Below are positions 52,285 to 61,976 of a DNA stretch of 64,000 bases, piece by piece (within the stretch, counting starts at the first letter, position 1; the number at the start of each line of letters is the position of its first letter). Origin of the DNA: Terrilactibacillus sp. S3-3 (lineage in GTDB: Bacteria; Bacillota; Bacilli; Bacillales; Sporolactobacillaceae); NCBI GenBank assembly GCA_030437565.1, contig CP129291.1:1178001-1242000 (forward strand), given 5' to 3'. The notes under the pieces are model-generated. The model did not search any database. It saw only the letters and a list, made by a program, of their open reading frames with translations, and was not told the DNA's origin. The position numbers were made by a program, and so were the translations under genes.

Positions 52285-54037
52285 TTGAGTAAGGAAAAAA
52301 AATTATCGTCGTTGGCGGTGGCCTTGGAGGTTTGATGGCCACTATTAAAGCGGCAGAAGCAGACGTAGAAGTCGAACTATTTTCAGTTGTGCCCGTTAAG
52401 CGCTCACACTCCGTTTGTGCTCAGGGCGGTATTAACGGGGCAGTAAATACAAAAGGCGAAGGCGATTCCCCTTGGGATCACTTTGATGATACGGTTTACG
52501 GCGGCGACTTTCTGGCCAACCAGCCGCCGGTTAAGGCGATGTGCGAAGCAGCGCCGGGAATTATTCACTTAATGGACAGGATGGGTGTCATGTTCAACCG
52601 GACACCTGAAGGATTGCTCGACTTTCGCCGTTTTGGCGGTACGCAATTCCACCGGACGGCTTATGCCGGTGCAACGACGGGACAGCAGCTGCTTTACGCG
52701 CTTGATGAACAAGTGCGTCGCCATGAAGTGAGAGGGCTTGTCCACAAACATGAATATGTGGAATTTTTGTCGGCCGTTATCGATGAAAATCGTGTGTGTC
52801 GCGCGGTATTGTTGTTCAAGATTTGAAATCAATGGAAATTTCTACTTTTAAAGCAGATGCCGTTATTATGGCAACGGGCGGTCTTGGTATCATTTTCGGT
52901 AAATCAACGAACTCGATGATCAATACCGGAACGGCTGCTTCTTCCCTGTACCAACAAGGCGCATATTTTGCAAATGGTGAATTTATCCAAATCCACCCGA
53001 CGGCGATTCCCGGCGATGACAAACTTCGCCTCATGAGTGAATCGGCTCGCGGTGAAGGCGGACGGATATGGACATATAAAGACGGTAAACCATGGTACTT
53101 CCTGGAAGAAAAATATCCGGCATATGGCAACTTGGTTACCCGTGATATTGCAACAAGGGAAATTTTCGATGTCTGCGTTAATCAAAAACTGGGCATCAAT
53201 GGCGAAAACATGGTTTATCTGGATCTGTCGCATAAAGATCCGCATGAACTGGATGTCAAACTAGGCGGGATCATCGATATTTATGAAAAATTTGTGCGAA
53301 GATCCGCACAAGGTGCCGATGCGCGTATTCCCGGCCGTTCACTATTCGATGGGCGGGCTTTGGGTTGACTTTAATCAAATGACAAGCATCAAAGGTCTGT
53401 TCGCTTGCGGCGAGTGCGAATATCAATATCACGGCGGAAACCGTCTTGGAGCCAACTCGCTCCTTTCGGCTATGTACGGCGGCATGGTTGCTGGTCCAAA
53501 TGCAGTTGAGTACATCAGCAATTTGGACAAACATTCCGAAGATGTGTCTGCGAGCCTGTATGATGCTGCGCTCAAGCGCGAACAAGAAAAATATCATAAC
53601 ATCGAGTCTCTGGACGGAACAGAAAACTCTTATGTTCTTCACAAAGAACTCGGTGAATGGATGACAAAATATGTCACAGTTGTTCGTGAAAATAAAACGC
53701 TGCTGAAGACGGATGAAAAAATCCAAGAACTAATGGAACGCTACAAGAAGATTAATATCAATGATACATCGAAATGGAGCAACGGCGCTGCTGTACCCGT
53801 CGTCAATTGTGGAACATGCTTCAGCTTGCAAGAGTGATCACTCTTGGCGCTTATAATCGTAATGAAAGCCGCGGTGCCCATTACAAACCTGAATTCCCGA
53901 AACGGAACGATGAAGATTGGCTTAAGACGACGAAAGCATCATTTAATCCTGAAAAGAATGGTCCGGATTTCGAATATGAAGATGTGGACGTTTCGCTGAT
54001 CAAACCGCGCCTCCGTGACTACACTAAACTACACTAA
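52285..54037 (+). CDS. sdhA: Succinate dehydrogenase flavoprotein subunit (four frameshifts and a 10-bp duplication)
   Basis: FAD-containing catalytic subunit. About 585 residues. FAD-binding VVGGGLGGLMATIKAAEA, the flavin-linking segment RSHSVCAQGGINGAVNTKGEGDS, catalytic IQIHPTAIPGDDKLRLMSESARGEGG, and GEC(E) / HGGNRLGANSLLSAMYGG. TTG 52285 after AAGGGGTGAG. Frames break near 52300 (A8), 52800, 53295 and 53795. At 54014-54033 the ten bases CTACACTAAA occur twice in tandem; this replaces the expected RDYTKAKEK ending with KLH and a stop at 54037. Without the duplication the gene would end at about 54053. Confidence 0.94.
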
Positions 54038-54065
54038 AGCGAAAGAAAAATAGGGGGGATTAATG

Positions 54066-54827
54066 ATGAGTGAAGATAAAACAGTCCGAGTAATAATAAC
54101 GCGTCAAGCCGGCCCCAATGCGACCCCTTATGAGGAATCGTTCGATGTCCCTTATCGGCAAAATATGAACGTCATTTCCGCATTGATGGCTATCCGGCGT
54201 CATCCTGTTAATACAAAAGGGGAAGAAACCTCTGCGCCGCAATGGGAAATGAACTGCTTGGAAGAAGTATGCGGCGCATGTTCAATGGTTATCAACGGAA
54301 ACCGCGCCAAGCCTGTACGGCGCTGATTGACAAACTTGAACAGCCTGTTCATCTTGAACCGATGAGGACATTCCCGGTTGTCAGGGATCTTATCGTGGAT
54401 CGCAGCCGGATGTTTGCTGCATTAAAGAAAGTGAAAGCATGGATTCCAATTGACGGAACCTACGATTTAGGACCAGGCCCAAGAATGGCTGAAAGCAAGC
54501 GGCAATGGGCATATGAACTTTCTAAATGTATGACTTGCGGTGTCTGCTTGGAAGCATGCCCGAATGTCAACAGCAAATCCGACTTTATGGGACCTGCTCC
54601 TCTTTCACAAGTTCGTCTGTTTAATGCGCATCCGACAGGTGAGATGAATAAAGCGGAACGCCTTCATGCCATTATGGAAGACGGCGGTATCCAAGGCTGC
54701 GGAAATTCACAAAACTGTGTACAGTCTTGCCCGAAAGGCATTCCATTGACAACATCGATTGCCGCATTGAACCGCGACACGTTCGTTCAATCGTTTCCGC
54801 GACTTTTTTGGCAGTGATCACAGCTGA
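54066..54827 (+). CDS. sdhB: Succinate dehydrogenase iron-sulfur subunit (two frameshifts)
   Basis: Carries electrons from SdhA to the haem anchor. About 253 residues. The 2Fe-2S ligands are in MNCLEEVCGACSMVING; the 4Fe-4S and 3Fe-4S ligands in CMTCGVCLEACP and CGNSQNCVQSCPKG. ATG 54066 (MSEDKTVRV) is seven bases after GGGGGG; an in-frame ATG at 54063 is possible. Frames break near 54300 and 54798; the latter restores the ending FRDFFGSDHS. Confidence 0.94.
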
Positions 54828-54982
54828 CCAAGCGGCTTAACGGCGATACTGTTTGCTTAAGTTTTTTAATCAATCTAGCGGAAAAATGAATTTCAGAGAT
54901 ATACGGGTGTCTTTTAAAAAAAGACGGTGCTCGGATTATTTGGACAACCGATCCTGCTGACTTTAAAAGCAATAATGTACAG

Positions 54983-55038
54983 CAATCCCCCATCCATGGA
55001 TGTTTTAAGGTTCATGAAATGGGGGATTGTTATTATAA
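54983..55038 (+). terminator. Probable terminator of sdhCAB
   Basis: CAATCCCCCAT (54983) and ATGGGGGATTG (55019) form an 11-bp perfect stem around a 25-base loop, followed by TTATTAT. Confidence 0.55.
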
Positions 55039-55085
55039 CGGGCGACATATGGCCCATTTCCAAACAATCTTTTTTCAAGAGATTC

Positions 55086-55113
55086 ACGGCAGTTCATTTT
55101 TTTTCATATGATA
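55086..55113 (+). promoter_or_regulatory. Sigma-K-like promoter of gerE
   Basis: CAC at 55086, 16-bp spacer, CATATGATA at 55105-55113, which fits the sigma-K -10 consensus CATANNNTA exactly. gerE is a known sigma-K gene in B. subtilis, so mother-cell expression late in sporulation is expected. Confidence 0.6.
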
Positions 55114-55168
55114 TCTTGACTAAATGCCTTCCCCATCGGTTCTTTTGTTGAGCAAGGAGGGGGAATTG

Positions 55169-55392
55169 TTGAAAGAAGATTACCATCGTCCTAAGCCTTT
55201 ATTGACGAAAAGGGAAAGAGAAGTATTCGAATTGCTCGTTCAAGATAAGACGACGAGAGACATTGCCCAGGAATTGTTTATCAGTGAAAAAAGGTTCGTA
55301 ACCACATCTCCAATACAATGCAAAAACTGGGGGTTAAGGGACGCTCTCAAGCGGTTGTTGAACTGCTTCGTCTCGGAGAATTAAAGCTTTAA
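55169..55392 (+). CDS. gerE: Spore germination/coat regulator GerE (one frameshift)
   Basis: LuxR-type DNA-binding protein that controls late mother-cell coat genes. 74 residues. KPLLTKREREVFELLVQDKTT and IAQELFISEK...VRNHISNTMQKLGVKGRSQA form the helix-turn-helix; the end is VVELLRLGELKL. The A run near 55292 shifts the frame. TTG 55169 follows AAGGAGGGGG and gives the length of the B. subtilis protein (74). Confidence 0.92.
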
Positions 55393-55623
55393 TCCAAGCC
55401 GGCTTCTATTCTGAGGCCGGTTATCATTATGAATAGAGCCTTTTTTAAGATTTTTTTCCTATAGGTTGAAGTATGGTAAGATAGATGAGGCGCTCTTGGT
55501 TAAATGGCGATTCACACATGGATCGATAAATTCTGAAAAGAAACAGGAACCAGATTTTGAGCGCCAGCAGCAGAGCTTTTTTTTCAATATGCATCAAGAT
55601 AATGAATGAATGAGGCGATTTTT

Positions 55624-56422
55624 TTGGATCAACCTATTGGCGTCATTGATTCGGGAGTCGGCGGGCTTACCGTCGCCAGAGAAATCATTAGACAGCTGCC
55701 CAAAGAGAAAATTGTGTATTTTGGAGATAATTTACGCTGTCCTTATGGTCCAAGACCTAAAGAAGAAGTGCAGCAGTTTACTTGGCAAATGATCGAGTAT
55801 TTGTTAAAAAACCATGACATTAAAATGCTGGTCATTGCCTGTAACACAGCAACGGCCGCGGCTTATGAACAAATTAAAACGCGAGCTGAGTATTCCGGTT
55901 ATCGGTGTCATTCATCCCGGGGCACGTTCGGCTTTAAAGGTCAGCCGCAGCCTGCATATCGGTGTCATTGGAACGGTAGGAACAATTCGCAGTAAGGCTT
56001 ATCAGCATGCGCTGCTGGATATTAACAAAAAAGTTGTCGTAACGGATCTTGCCTGTCCGGAATTTGTTCCGCTGGTCGAATCTTGCGACTTAGCAAGCAC
56101 GAAAGCTTATGAAACGGTTGAGAGCCGGCTTAGAATGATCGAGGAGGACCCAGAAATGGATACGTTAATTTTAGGATGTACACATTATCCGCTCCTTCGA
56201 TCACTTATCCAAAAGGCGATGGGGCCGAAAATCCATTTAATAGATTCCGGAGAAGAAACGGCTCTTGAAGTCAGTACCGTCTCTCTCATCACAAATCTTA
56301 AAAGCCAGGCAGATGAACCGCCTGCTCATCAATTTTACACAACCGGGCCGGCTGAAGTAATGAAAACGATTGGCAGCCATTGGCTTGGATTTATGCCTCA
56401 TGTTAAAACAGTAGCGTGGTAG
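55624..56422 (+). CDS. racE: Glutamate racemase (one frameshift)
   Basis: Makes D-glutamate for peptidoglycan. About 266 residues. [18 protein letters not shown] is at the N-terminus; the two catalytic Cys are in [13 protein letters not shown] and [15 protein letters not shown] 55624 has TGAGGCG a few bases upstream; ATG 55606, in frame, has no ribosome site. The frame breaks near 55880 ([19 protein letters not shown]). A repeat fragment starts seven bases after the stop. Confidence 0.92.
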
Positions 56423-56428
56423 ACTCGC

Positions 56429-56472
56429 GATAAAGTGAAACTTCAATCAGTCCATCCCCCAATGATTGATAA
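56429..56472 (+). repeat. Dispersed repeat, 5' fragment (copy 5)
   Basis: GATAAAGTGAAACTTC and the first stem (CAATCAGT/AATGATTG around CCATCCCCC) are kept; the CAGGATG hairpins and the long 3' stem are missing. Directly downstream of racE in the same orientation. Confidence 0.75.
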
Positions 56473-56545
56473 ATGATGTTTTTGGTCTAAATGCATTGAG
56501 GGCTCGTATACATGGTAGTACAAACCTATTCAAGGAGGGTACGCC

Positions 56546-57582
56546 ATGCGTCGCCATTTGGCCTTGCCGGTACTCGTCGGCGTGTTGCTCGTTTTCCCGC
56601 TTGTTCTTTCAGCGTGCGGTTCGAATCCAACAAGCGGTGCGGTTAGTCTTGACAACGTGCACTATGTCAAAAAAGAAGCGGATTTAAATAAAGAGAATCA
56701 GGTTTCAAAAACGGTTGAAAAGGAACTCTATTTGCTTGATGAAAATGGGCAGGTTTCCCCGCAAGTGGTCAAGTTGCCGGACTCAAAATCATTAGCAAAA
56801 AAGAAACGCTGGAGTACCTTGTTAAAGACGGACCGGTATCGAATATATTGCCAAATGGTTTCAGCGCTGTGCTGCCGGCCGGCACAACTGTAAAGAGCGT
56901 TGATTTGCACAGCGACGGCACCTTGGTTGCTAATTTTTCAAAAGATCTCTTGGATTATAAAGCAAGTGAGGAACAGGCCATTTTGCAGTCGATTACTTGG
57001 ACATTAACGCAATTTAAAGATATAAAAAGGGTACAGATCGAGATCGACGGCAAACGACAGGTACGTATGCCGATAGATAACACAGAGATCGGCAGCGGAT
57101 TGACTCGCAGCGATGGGATAAATACTAATTTAGGCAATGTGGTTGATGTTGCCGGAAGCGAAAGCGTGACGCTTTATTATCTATCCGTTAACAAAGGTCA
57201 TGAATATTATGTGCCGGTAACGACAAGAATTAAAACAGGAGGGGGCGACGATCTGACCAACGTTGTCAATGCGCTAATCATCGGGCCGACACATGACGGA
57301 TTAACGTCGACTTTTGGATCAGATGTCGCCTTGCTGGCTAAACCGGTCATAAAGAACGGCATCGTCACGTTGAACTTTAACGAAGCACTTTTTATACGAG
57401 TATTAAGAATAAAACGATCAGCGATGACGCTATCAATTGCCTAGTTCTGACACTGACCAATGAGCCGGGCATCCAAAAAGTGAATATAAAGGTAGACGGA
57501 AAGGAAAAAAATGATGATGGAATCCGGAAAGCCGCTGACCAATCCTGTTTCCCGGCCTGTCGTCAACCAGTCCGGGGTGTAA
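56546..57582 (+). CDS. gerM: Germination/sporulation lipoprotein GerM (frameshifts)
   Basis: Forespore-associated protein needed for sporulation and germination; part of the GerM/SpoIIQ basal structure in B. subtilis. About 344 residues. Signal peptide with lipobox LSAC (Cys near residue 24), then two GerMN domains (ETLEYLVKDGPVSNILPNG and DDLTNVVNALIIGPTHDGL). Frames break near 56790, 57395 and 57510; the last restores MESGKPLTNPVSRPVVNQSG to 57582. ATG 56546 after AAGGAGGG. racE-gerM-rph order as in B. subtilis. Confidence 0.9.
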
Positions 57583-57610
57583 TTTCAAGAAAAAAATATG
57601 TTATAGTTAT

Positions 57611-57635
57611 GGAGTAGCCTTGCTGCTCCTTTTTG
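57611..57635 (+). terminator. Terminator of gerM
   Basis: GGAGTAGC and GCTGCTCC pair around CTT, followed by TTTTT. Confidence 0.75.
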
Positions 57636-57684
57636 TAATAAAGGCATTGTAAACAAACAATCGTACTTGGAGGATATTCAGAAC

Positions 57685-58439
57685 ATGAGACATGATGGAA
57701 GAACGCACGATGAACTTAGAACAATAGAGATAGAACCTAACTTTACTATACATCCTGAAGGGTCGGTTCTCATTACAGTTGGAAATACAAAAGTGATTGC
57801 AATGCCAGTATCGAGGATCGCGTTCCGCCGTTTATGCGCGGACAGGGCAAAGGATGGATCACGGCTGAATACGCGATGCTCCCTAGGGCCACGCCGCAGC
57901 GGAATGTCCGTGAATCCAGCAGAGGAAAAATCGGCGGCAGGACAATGGAAATTCAGCGCCTCATCGGGAGAGCACTCCGGTCTGTCGTTGAACTGGATAA
58001 AATTGGAGAAAAGACGATTTGGATTGACTGCGATGTCATTCAGGCTGACGGCGGTACGCGCACGGCTTCCATTACTGGGGCTTTTGTTGCCATGGTACTC
58101 GCCTTTAAAAAAGCGTTAAGCCAAAAGCAGATCAAAACAATGCCGATCCATTCCTATCTGGCAGCGACTTCCGTCGGCATCCATCCGGAATACGGGCCGA
58201 TTCTCGATCTTTGTTATGAAGAGGATTCAACCGCTGATGTTGACATGAATATTGTGATGACCAGCAAAGGAGAATTTGTGGAAATTCAAGGAACGGGCGA
58301 AGAAGCTACTTTTTCGGAGGAGCAGCTGGCATCGCTGATTGCTTTAGCCAAAAAAGGGATTGATGAACTTATCGTTGCTCAAAAAGCAATCATTGGCGAT
58401 GATTTGAACGCCATCCATGAAGAAAGTGAGAAACGATAA
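57685..58439 (+). CDS. rph: Ribonuclease PH (one frameshift)
   Basis: Phosphorolytic 3'-5' exoribonuclease that trims tRNA ends. About 251 residues. [43 protein letters not shown] (RNA-binding and catalytic), [18 protein letters not shown] and [19 protein letters not shown] are typical. A missing T near 57798 breaks the frame. The stop is directly followed by the ATG of the next gene. Confidence 0.95.
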
Positions 58440-59055
58440 ATGGAAAAGGTGGTCATTGCGTCAAATAATCAGGGCAAAATAAAAGAAATAAAAGCAATGC
58501 TCGCCGACTTCCAGGTGAACGTATACTCGCTAAAGGATCTCGGTATTGATGTTGACGTTGCGGAAACAGGAACAAGTTTTCAAGAAAATGCGGCTTTAAA
58601 AGCAGAGACAATTAGCGGGGGACAACAAATATGATGACCATAGCAGATGATTCCGGTCTTGTAGTGGATGCGCTGAACGGCGCTCCCGGCATCTTTTCCG
58701 CGCGCTATGCGGGATTAGAAAAAAACAGCGAAAAAAATATTGACAAATTGCTGGCAGAGCTGAGTGATGTACCTGATGAAAAGCGGACGGCCCGCTTTGG
58801 TCTGTGCTGCTGGCATTCAGCATTCCTGGCCGTTCCACTCATTTTGCACAAGGCCGCTGCGAAGGGATCATTAGCAAAGAGAGAAGAGGTCAGGGCGGCT
58901 TCGGCTATGACCCGTTTTTTTTTATGTTCCGGAGAAAAAGCTCACAATGGCCGAGATGGGTGCGGCAAAAAAAAAAAAATAAAATCAGCCATCGTGCCGA
59001 AGCGCTGAAAGAACTGCGCGCTAATTGGAAAAATTGGGTGGAGAGCGGCCGATGA
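58440..59055 (+). CDS. Non-canonical purine NTP pyrophosphatase, RdgB/HAM1 family (about four frameshifts)
   Basis: Hydrolyses ITP, dITP and XTP to monophosphates, cleaning the nucleotide pool (YsnA in B. subtilis). About 204 residues. [68 protein letters not shown] and [12 protein letters not shown] are the family signatures. Frames break near 58615, 58800, 58935 (T run) and 58975 (A13 run). ATG at 58440 abuts the rph stop; its end overlaps the next gene by four bases. Confidence 0.92.
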
Positions 59056-59567
59056 AAGTCTTGATCGTGAGTGACACCCATGGTCTTAAGCAGGAACTTA
59101 CGCTATTAAAGCACCGCTATGAAGACGAGGTTGGGGTCTTTATTCATTGCGGCGATTCGGAACTCAGCCCGGATGCCCCTGAAATGACCGGCTTTATAGC
59201 GGTGGAAGGAAATTGCGACATCCATAGTGCCTATCCAGATACCCTGTTGAAAGCAGTCGGTCCGGTAAAATTTCTTGTGACACATGGCCATCTCTTTGAC
59301 GTGAAACGTTCGCCTATGAAACTGATGTATAAAGGGTTAGAATCAGGCGCGAGTGTAGTTTGTTTCGGCCATACCCATGTTGCGCAAACTTTTCAAGAAG
59401 GCGGGATTATCTTTATTAATCCAGGCAGCCTGCGCCTGCCGCGCAACCATCAAGAAGGAACGTATGCTGTCTGCGACTTTGAACAGGACCGGCTTCGTGT
59501 TGCCTATTATAATTTTGCCGGTGAACAGGTGGACAGCCTGTCCAGAACTTTTTTGCTGAATCGATAA
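59052..59567 (+). CDS. Metallophosphoesterase, YfcE/YsnB family
   Basis: Calcineurin-like phosphodiesterase, 171 residues, intact; physiological substrate unknown. Metal-binding residues: SDTHG (7-11), HCGDSE, EGNCD, THGH and FGHTHVAQ. INPGSLRLPR is the usual family motif. ATG 59052 overlaps the preceding stop (ATGA), indicating coupling. End of the rph-ysnA-ysnB set. Confidence 0.93.
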   Translation: MKVLIVSDTHGLKQELTLLKHRYEDEVGVFIHCGDSELSPDAPEMTGFIAVEGNCDIHSAYPDTLLKAVGPVKFLVTHGHLFDVKRSPMKLMYKGLESGASVVCFGHTHVAQTFQEGGIIFINPGSLRLPRNHQEGTYAVCDFEQDRLRVAYYNFAGEQVDSLSRTFLLNR

Positions 59568-59706
59568 TTTCTATCAAAACCGTTGACATATTTTGAAATA
59601 CCATGTAAAATTATAAAGGTCGTTAAGAAAAGATTTTGCATCCGTTCAGTAAATTTGAACGGGCTTCCTAAGGCCCTTTTAAGTCTGAAACTATATAGTT
59701 GACCAT
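59568..59706 (+). other. Hairpin-rich gap before tRNA-Arg
   Basis: CCGTTCA/TTGAACGG (59643-59661) is followed by GGGCTTCCTAAGGCCC and TTTT, a likely terminator for ysnB. Confidence 0.5.
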
Positions 59707-59780
<74 letters not shown>

Positions 59781-59821
59781 CTACCATGTAAATTCTGATG
59801 GATTTTTGTAAAAACGGAAAG

Positions 59822-59866
59822 CACTCATAAACGCTGTTATATCAACGTTTGTGGGTGTTTTTTTTA
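59822..59866 (+). terminator. Terminator after tRNA-Arg
   Basis: CACTCATAAACG and CGTTTGTGGGTG pair (with G-T pairs) around CTGTTATATCAA, followed by a T8 run. Confidence 0.85.
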
Positions 59867-60009
59867 TTCTGTGGAAAAAGTTTGGATACGATAGAAATTG
59901 AATTTTTTTTTTACACATTTGCTAGAGAGAGGCGCCGATCGACCTCCTGATTATCCCCCGAGAAATATTTTACACAAACAAATATGTATTATTACGTGGA
60001 GGCGAGACA

Positions 60010-60637
60010 ATGAAATTTTGTAAATGCTTTTTATCTTTAACTATCATAGTGTTTTTTCTAATGGGTGTAGGTTCACTTGTTACTAAAGCCCAATGTCCTA
60101 CTCTTAAAACAATTACAATAAATAATGATCAGGAATTTTATGGAATTTAATGCTGATGTTACTCCTTTTATTATTGCTGATGGTTCTATTCGCATTCTCA
60201 ATAAAAAGGAAGAAGAGGCATCAAACAGGACGATAATATAGAAAAAAAAAAAAAGTGATGATGAAGAAAAACAAAATAGTCTTACTAATACGGCCGTTCC
60301 ACTAAAAGTTCCGCGTATTTTTTTGGTTCTTTCAAGAAAATCTAAAAATAAAAATATATGGAGATCCGTTCAAAGTGTCGGCTACCAATAACAACAGTTG
60401 AATCAGGAGGTTCAATAGATCGAAAAAAATGAGTATGATACGGTTAAAACCGCGGTAATAGGTAAGGTCATCAATAAATTTCCAGAGATCCTGTCAAAAC
60501 TGCCGACAAAAAAATCCGATGCTTATACGACCATTCATTTACAAAAAACAAATGGCAAATGGAAAATTGATACAGATGAAAACAATGATTATTCTGTATA
60601 TCATTTAGAAGAAAATTTTGCCGGAGCGGAGTATTAG
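60010..60637 (+). CDS. Putative secreted protein of unknown function, AT-rich (frame disrupted)
   Basis: ATG 60010 after GGAGGCG begins a signal peptide, KFCKCFLSLTIIVFFLMGV, with a likely cleavage after TKA. The first frame stops at 60150; shifting frames continues as FYGFNADVTPFIIADGSIRI, then KKSDDEEKQNSLTNTAVPLK, TVKTAVIGKVINKFPEILSK and the end YTTIHLQKTNGKWKIDTDEN up to TAG 60635-60637. At least three frame breaks (near 60145, 60240 A13, 60390). The C-terminal part resembles the tail of small NTF2-like or lumazine-binding-like secreted proteins, but I do not recognise a family. Base composition is clearly more AT-rich than in neighbouring genes, suggesting transfer. Confidence 0.5.
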
Positions 60638-60866
60638 ACAATAATCAAGTAGAAGGGGCTGACCTTTTGGGAAAGTCTCTTAATAATAGTGCTGACATTA
60701 GTGTCGTTCAGAAACAGAAAATAATCCGCTTCATATGCTAAGCCAGTAGCAGAGGCGGATAGGCTAAAAACCATTCGTTTAAGTACGGCTGCCGCTCTTC
60801 ATGCGGTTTGAAATTGCCGCCGGTTTTGATCGCACCGGCGGTATTATTTTACGCTTTTTGTGCATT

Positions 60867-61025
60867 TACAACGCCTGGATTGGTGGCGATGCAATCATAA
60901 ATCCAGGAATAACAATAGGAAATAATGTTGTTATCGCTTCGGGAGCAGTAGTGACTAAAGATGTACCAGATAATGTTGTAGTTGGCGGCAATCCAGCAAA
61001 AGTAATGAAACAAATTCACGAATAG
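60867..61025 (+). pseudogene. C-terminal fragment of a hexapeptide acetyltransferase (maltose O-acetyltransferase type)
   Basis: About 52 codons: [50 protein letters not shown]. This is the end of a LacA/Maa-type left-handed beta-helix acetyltransferase (full length about 185). The catalytic His and N-terminal half are absent; upstream is a hairpin (CCGCCGG/CCGGCGG, 60817-60841) and unrelated sequence. A truncated gene rather than a read error, because no other frame supplies the missing part. Confidence 0.8.
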
Positions 61026-61374
61026 ATATATTAAAAAACAGAGTCTTAAGTTGAATAAGAAAATTGCAACGACAGTAGGGAAAACAAGACAAATTCTACT
61101 TCTTGAAGAGATAAGTGAGGATTGAAGGCTAGCCGTGAAAGCTTGAGTGAAGATACTGTTAAATAGTAATCGAAAAAATCCCTCCAAAGATGGAGGGAGT
61201 GAAAAAAAATATTGGGGTAGTATCTTAGCTTGTATATACCCTGCTTTTCTGAATATAATACATGATTTTAATTTCAAAGTGGTACACTTCTCATTCGATA
61301 CGCACTTTCCTAGAAAGACACCATTTGAATCTCTTCGGTAGCGTCTTTTTTTCAATAAAATCCTTAAGGGGGTA
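61026..61374 (+). other. Intergenic region before the ApbE cluster
   Basis: AT-rich, no gene recognised. Holds a CCCTCC-AAAGAT-GGAGGG hairpin (61180-61198) and a weak terminator-like stem (AGAC/GTCT) ending in TTTTTTT at 61342-61352. Confidence 0.45.
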
Positions 61375-61976
61375 TCAATGCCTGTAAGCCTGCTCCCGGG
61401 GGTTAACTGCTGTTCTTTTAGGCGGGCGGATCGCGATTCGGCAGACAAGGGCCGCAACTGCGATGACTGCTGTCGAGCCATATAACAGCATCATGACGGG
61501 ATAGTGTGTGTCTGGGCCGAGGAGAACGCTGTGCAGAAAGGCGCCGATGAATGCCGGAAAAGCTAAAAAGTGAATGGCTTTCCAGGTTTTCCATCCCAAT
61601 GCTTTCATATAATCCGAGGTCGCAATCAATAGAATCATGACGTAGAGCGCCACTATTCCGATTCCAATCAGCACGGGATTTGTTTTAGATGTAAACGGAA
61701 TGACAACGTTCCAAAAAGAAAATGATTCATAAGTGCTGAATACCAGTACCAAGCCATGTGCCATTCCGAATAGCAGCCCGAACCAGCCCGCTGATTGGTG
61801 GATAAAATTGATTTTTTTGGCTTTTGTCTTTGCTGCTGCATGAAGTAATAATGCGAACTCATTCCTGTGACCACAGATATAAACAGCAATAAATACGACG
61901 TTATGCCGGCGGCGCGGGAAACCGTCCATACCGGCAGCAGGTTATGAATGTTCGTTAGCAGGTCGTGCAAAGTCAA
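61375..61976 (-). CDS. Ferric reductase-like transmembrane protein (one frameshift)
   Basis: About 200 residues with some six membrane segments, of the ferric-reductase/MsrQ/NADPH-oxidase-like haem b domain type. Likely haem-ligand His: HQSAGWFGLLFGMAHGLVLVF and WKAIHFLAFPAFIGAFLHSVLLG. Start TTG 61976 (MTLHDLLTNIHNLLPVWTVS) overlaps the end of apbE by 35 bases, showing coupling. The frame breaks near 61850. With ApbE next to it, a membrane electron-transfer role is likely; the electron donor and acceptor are unknown. Confidence 0.8.

Larger units (their letters stand above)
54828..55168 (+). other. Intergenic region sdhB-gerE
   Basis: Contains a large inverted repeat (54983-55029) and the gerE promoter. 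ysmA, which follows sdhB in B. subtilis, is not present. A short frame near 54886 (MNFRDIRVSF) has no support. Confidence 0.5.

Noticed and set aside
60849-61481. A 210-codon open frame on the minus strand
   Set aside because: It overlaps the recognisable acetyltransferase fragment on the plus strand and the end of the fer-reductase gene, has no ribosome site, and reads as an AT-rich random sequence full of Phe, Ile and Cys.
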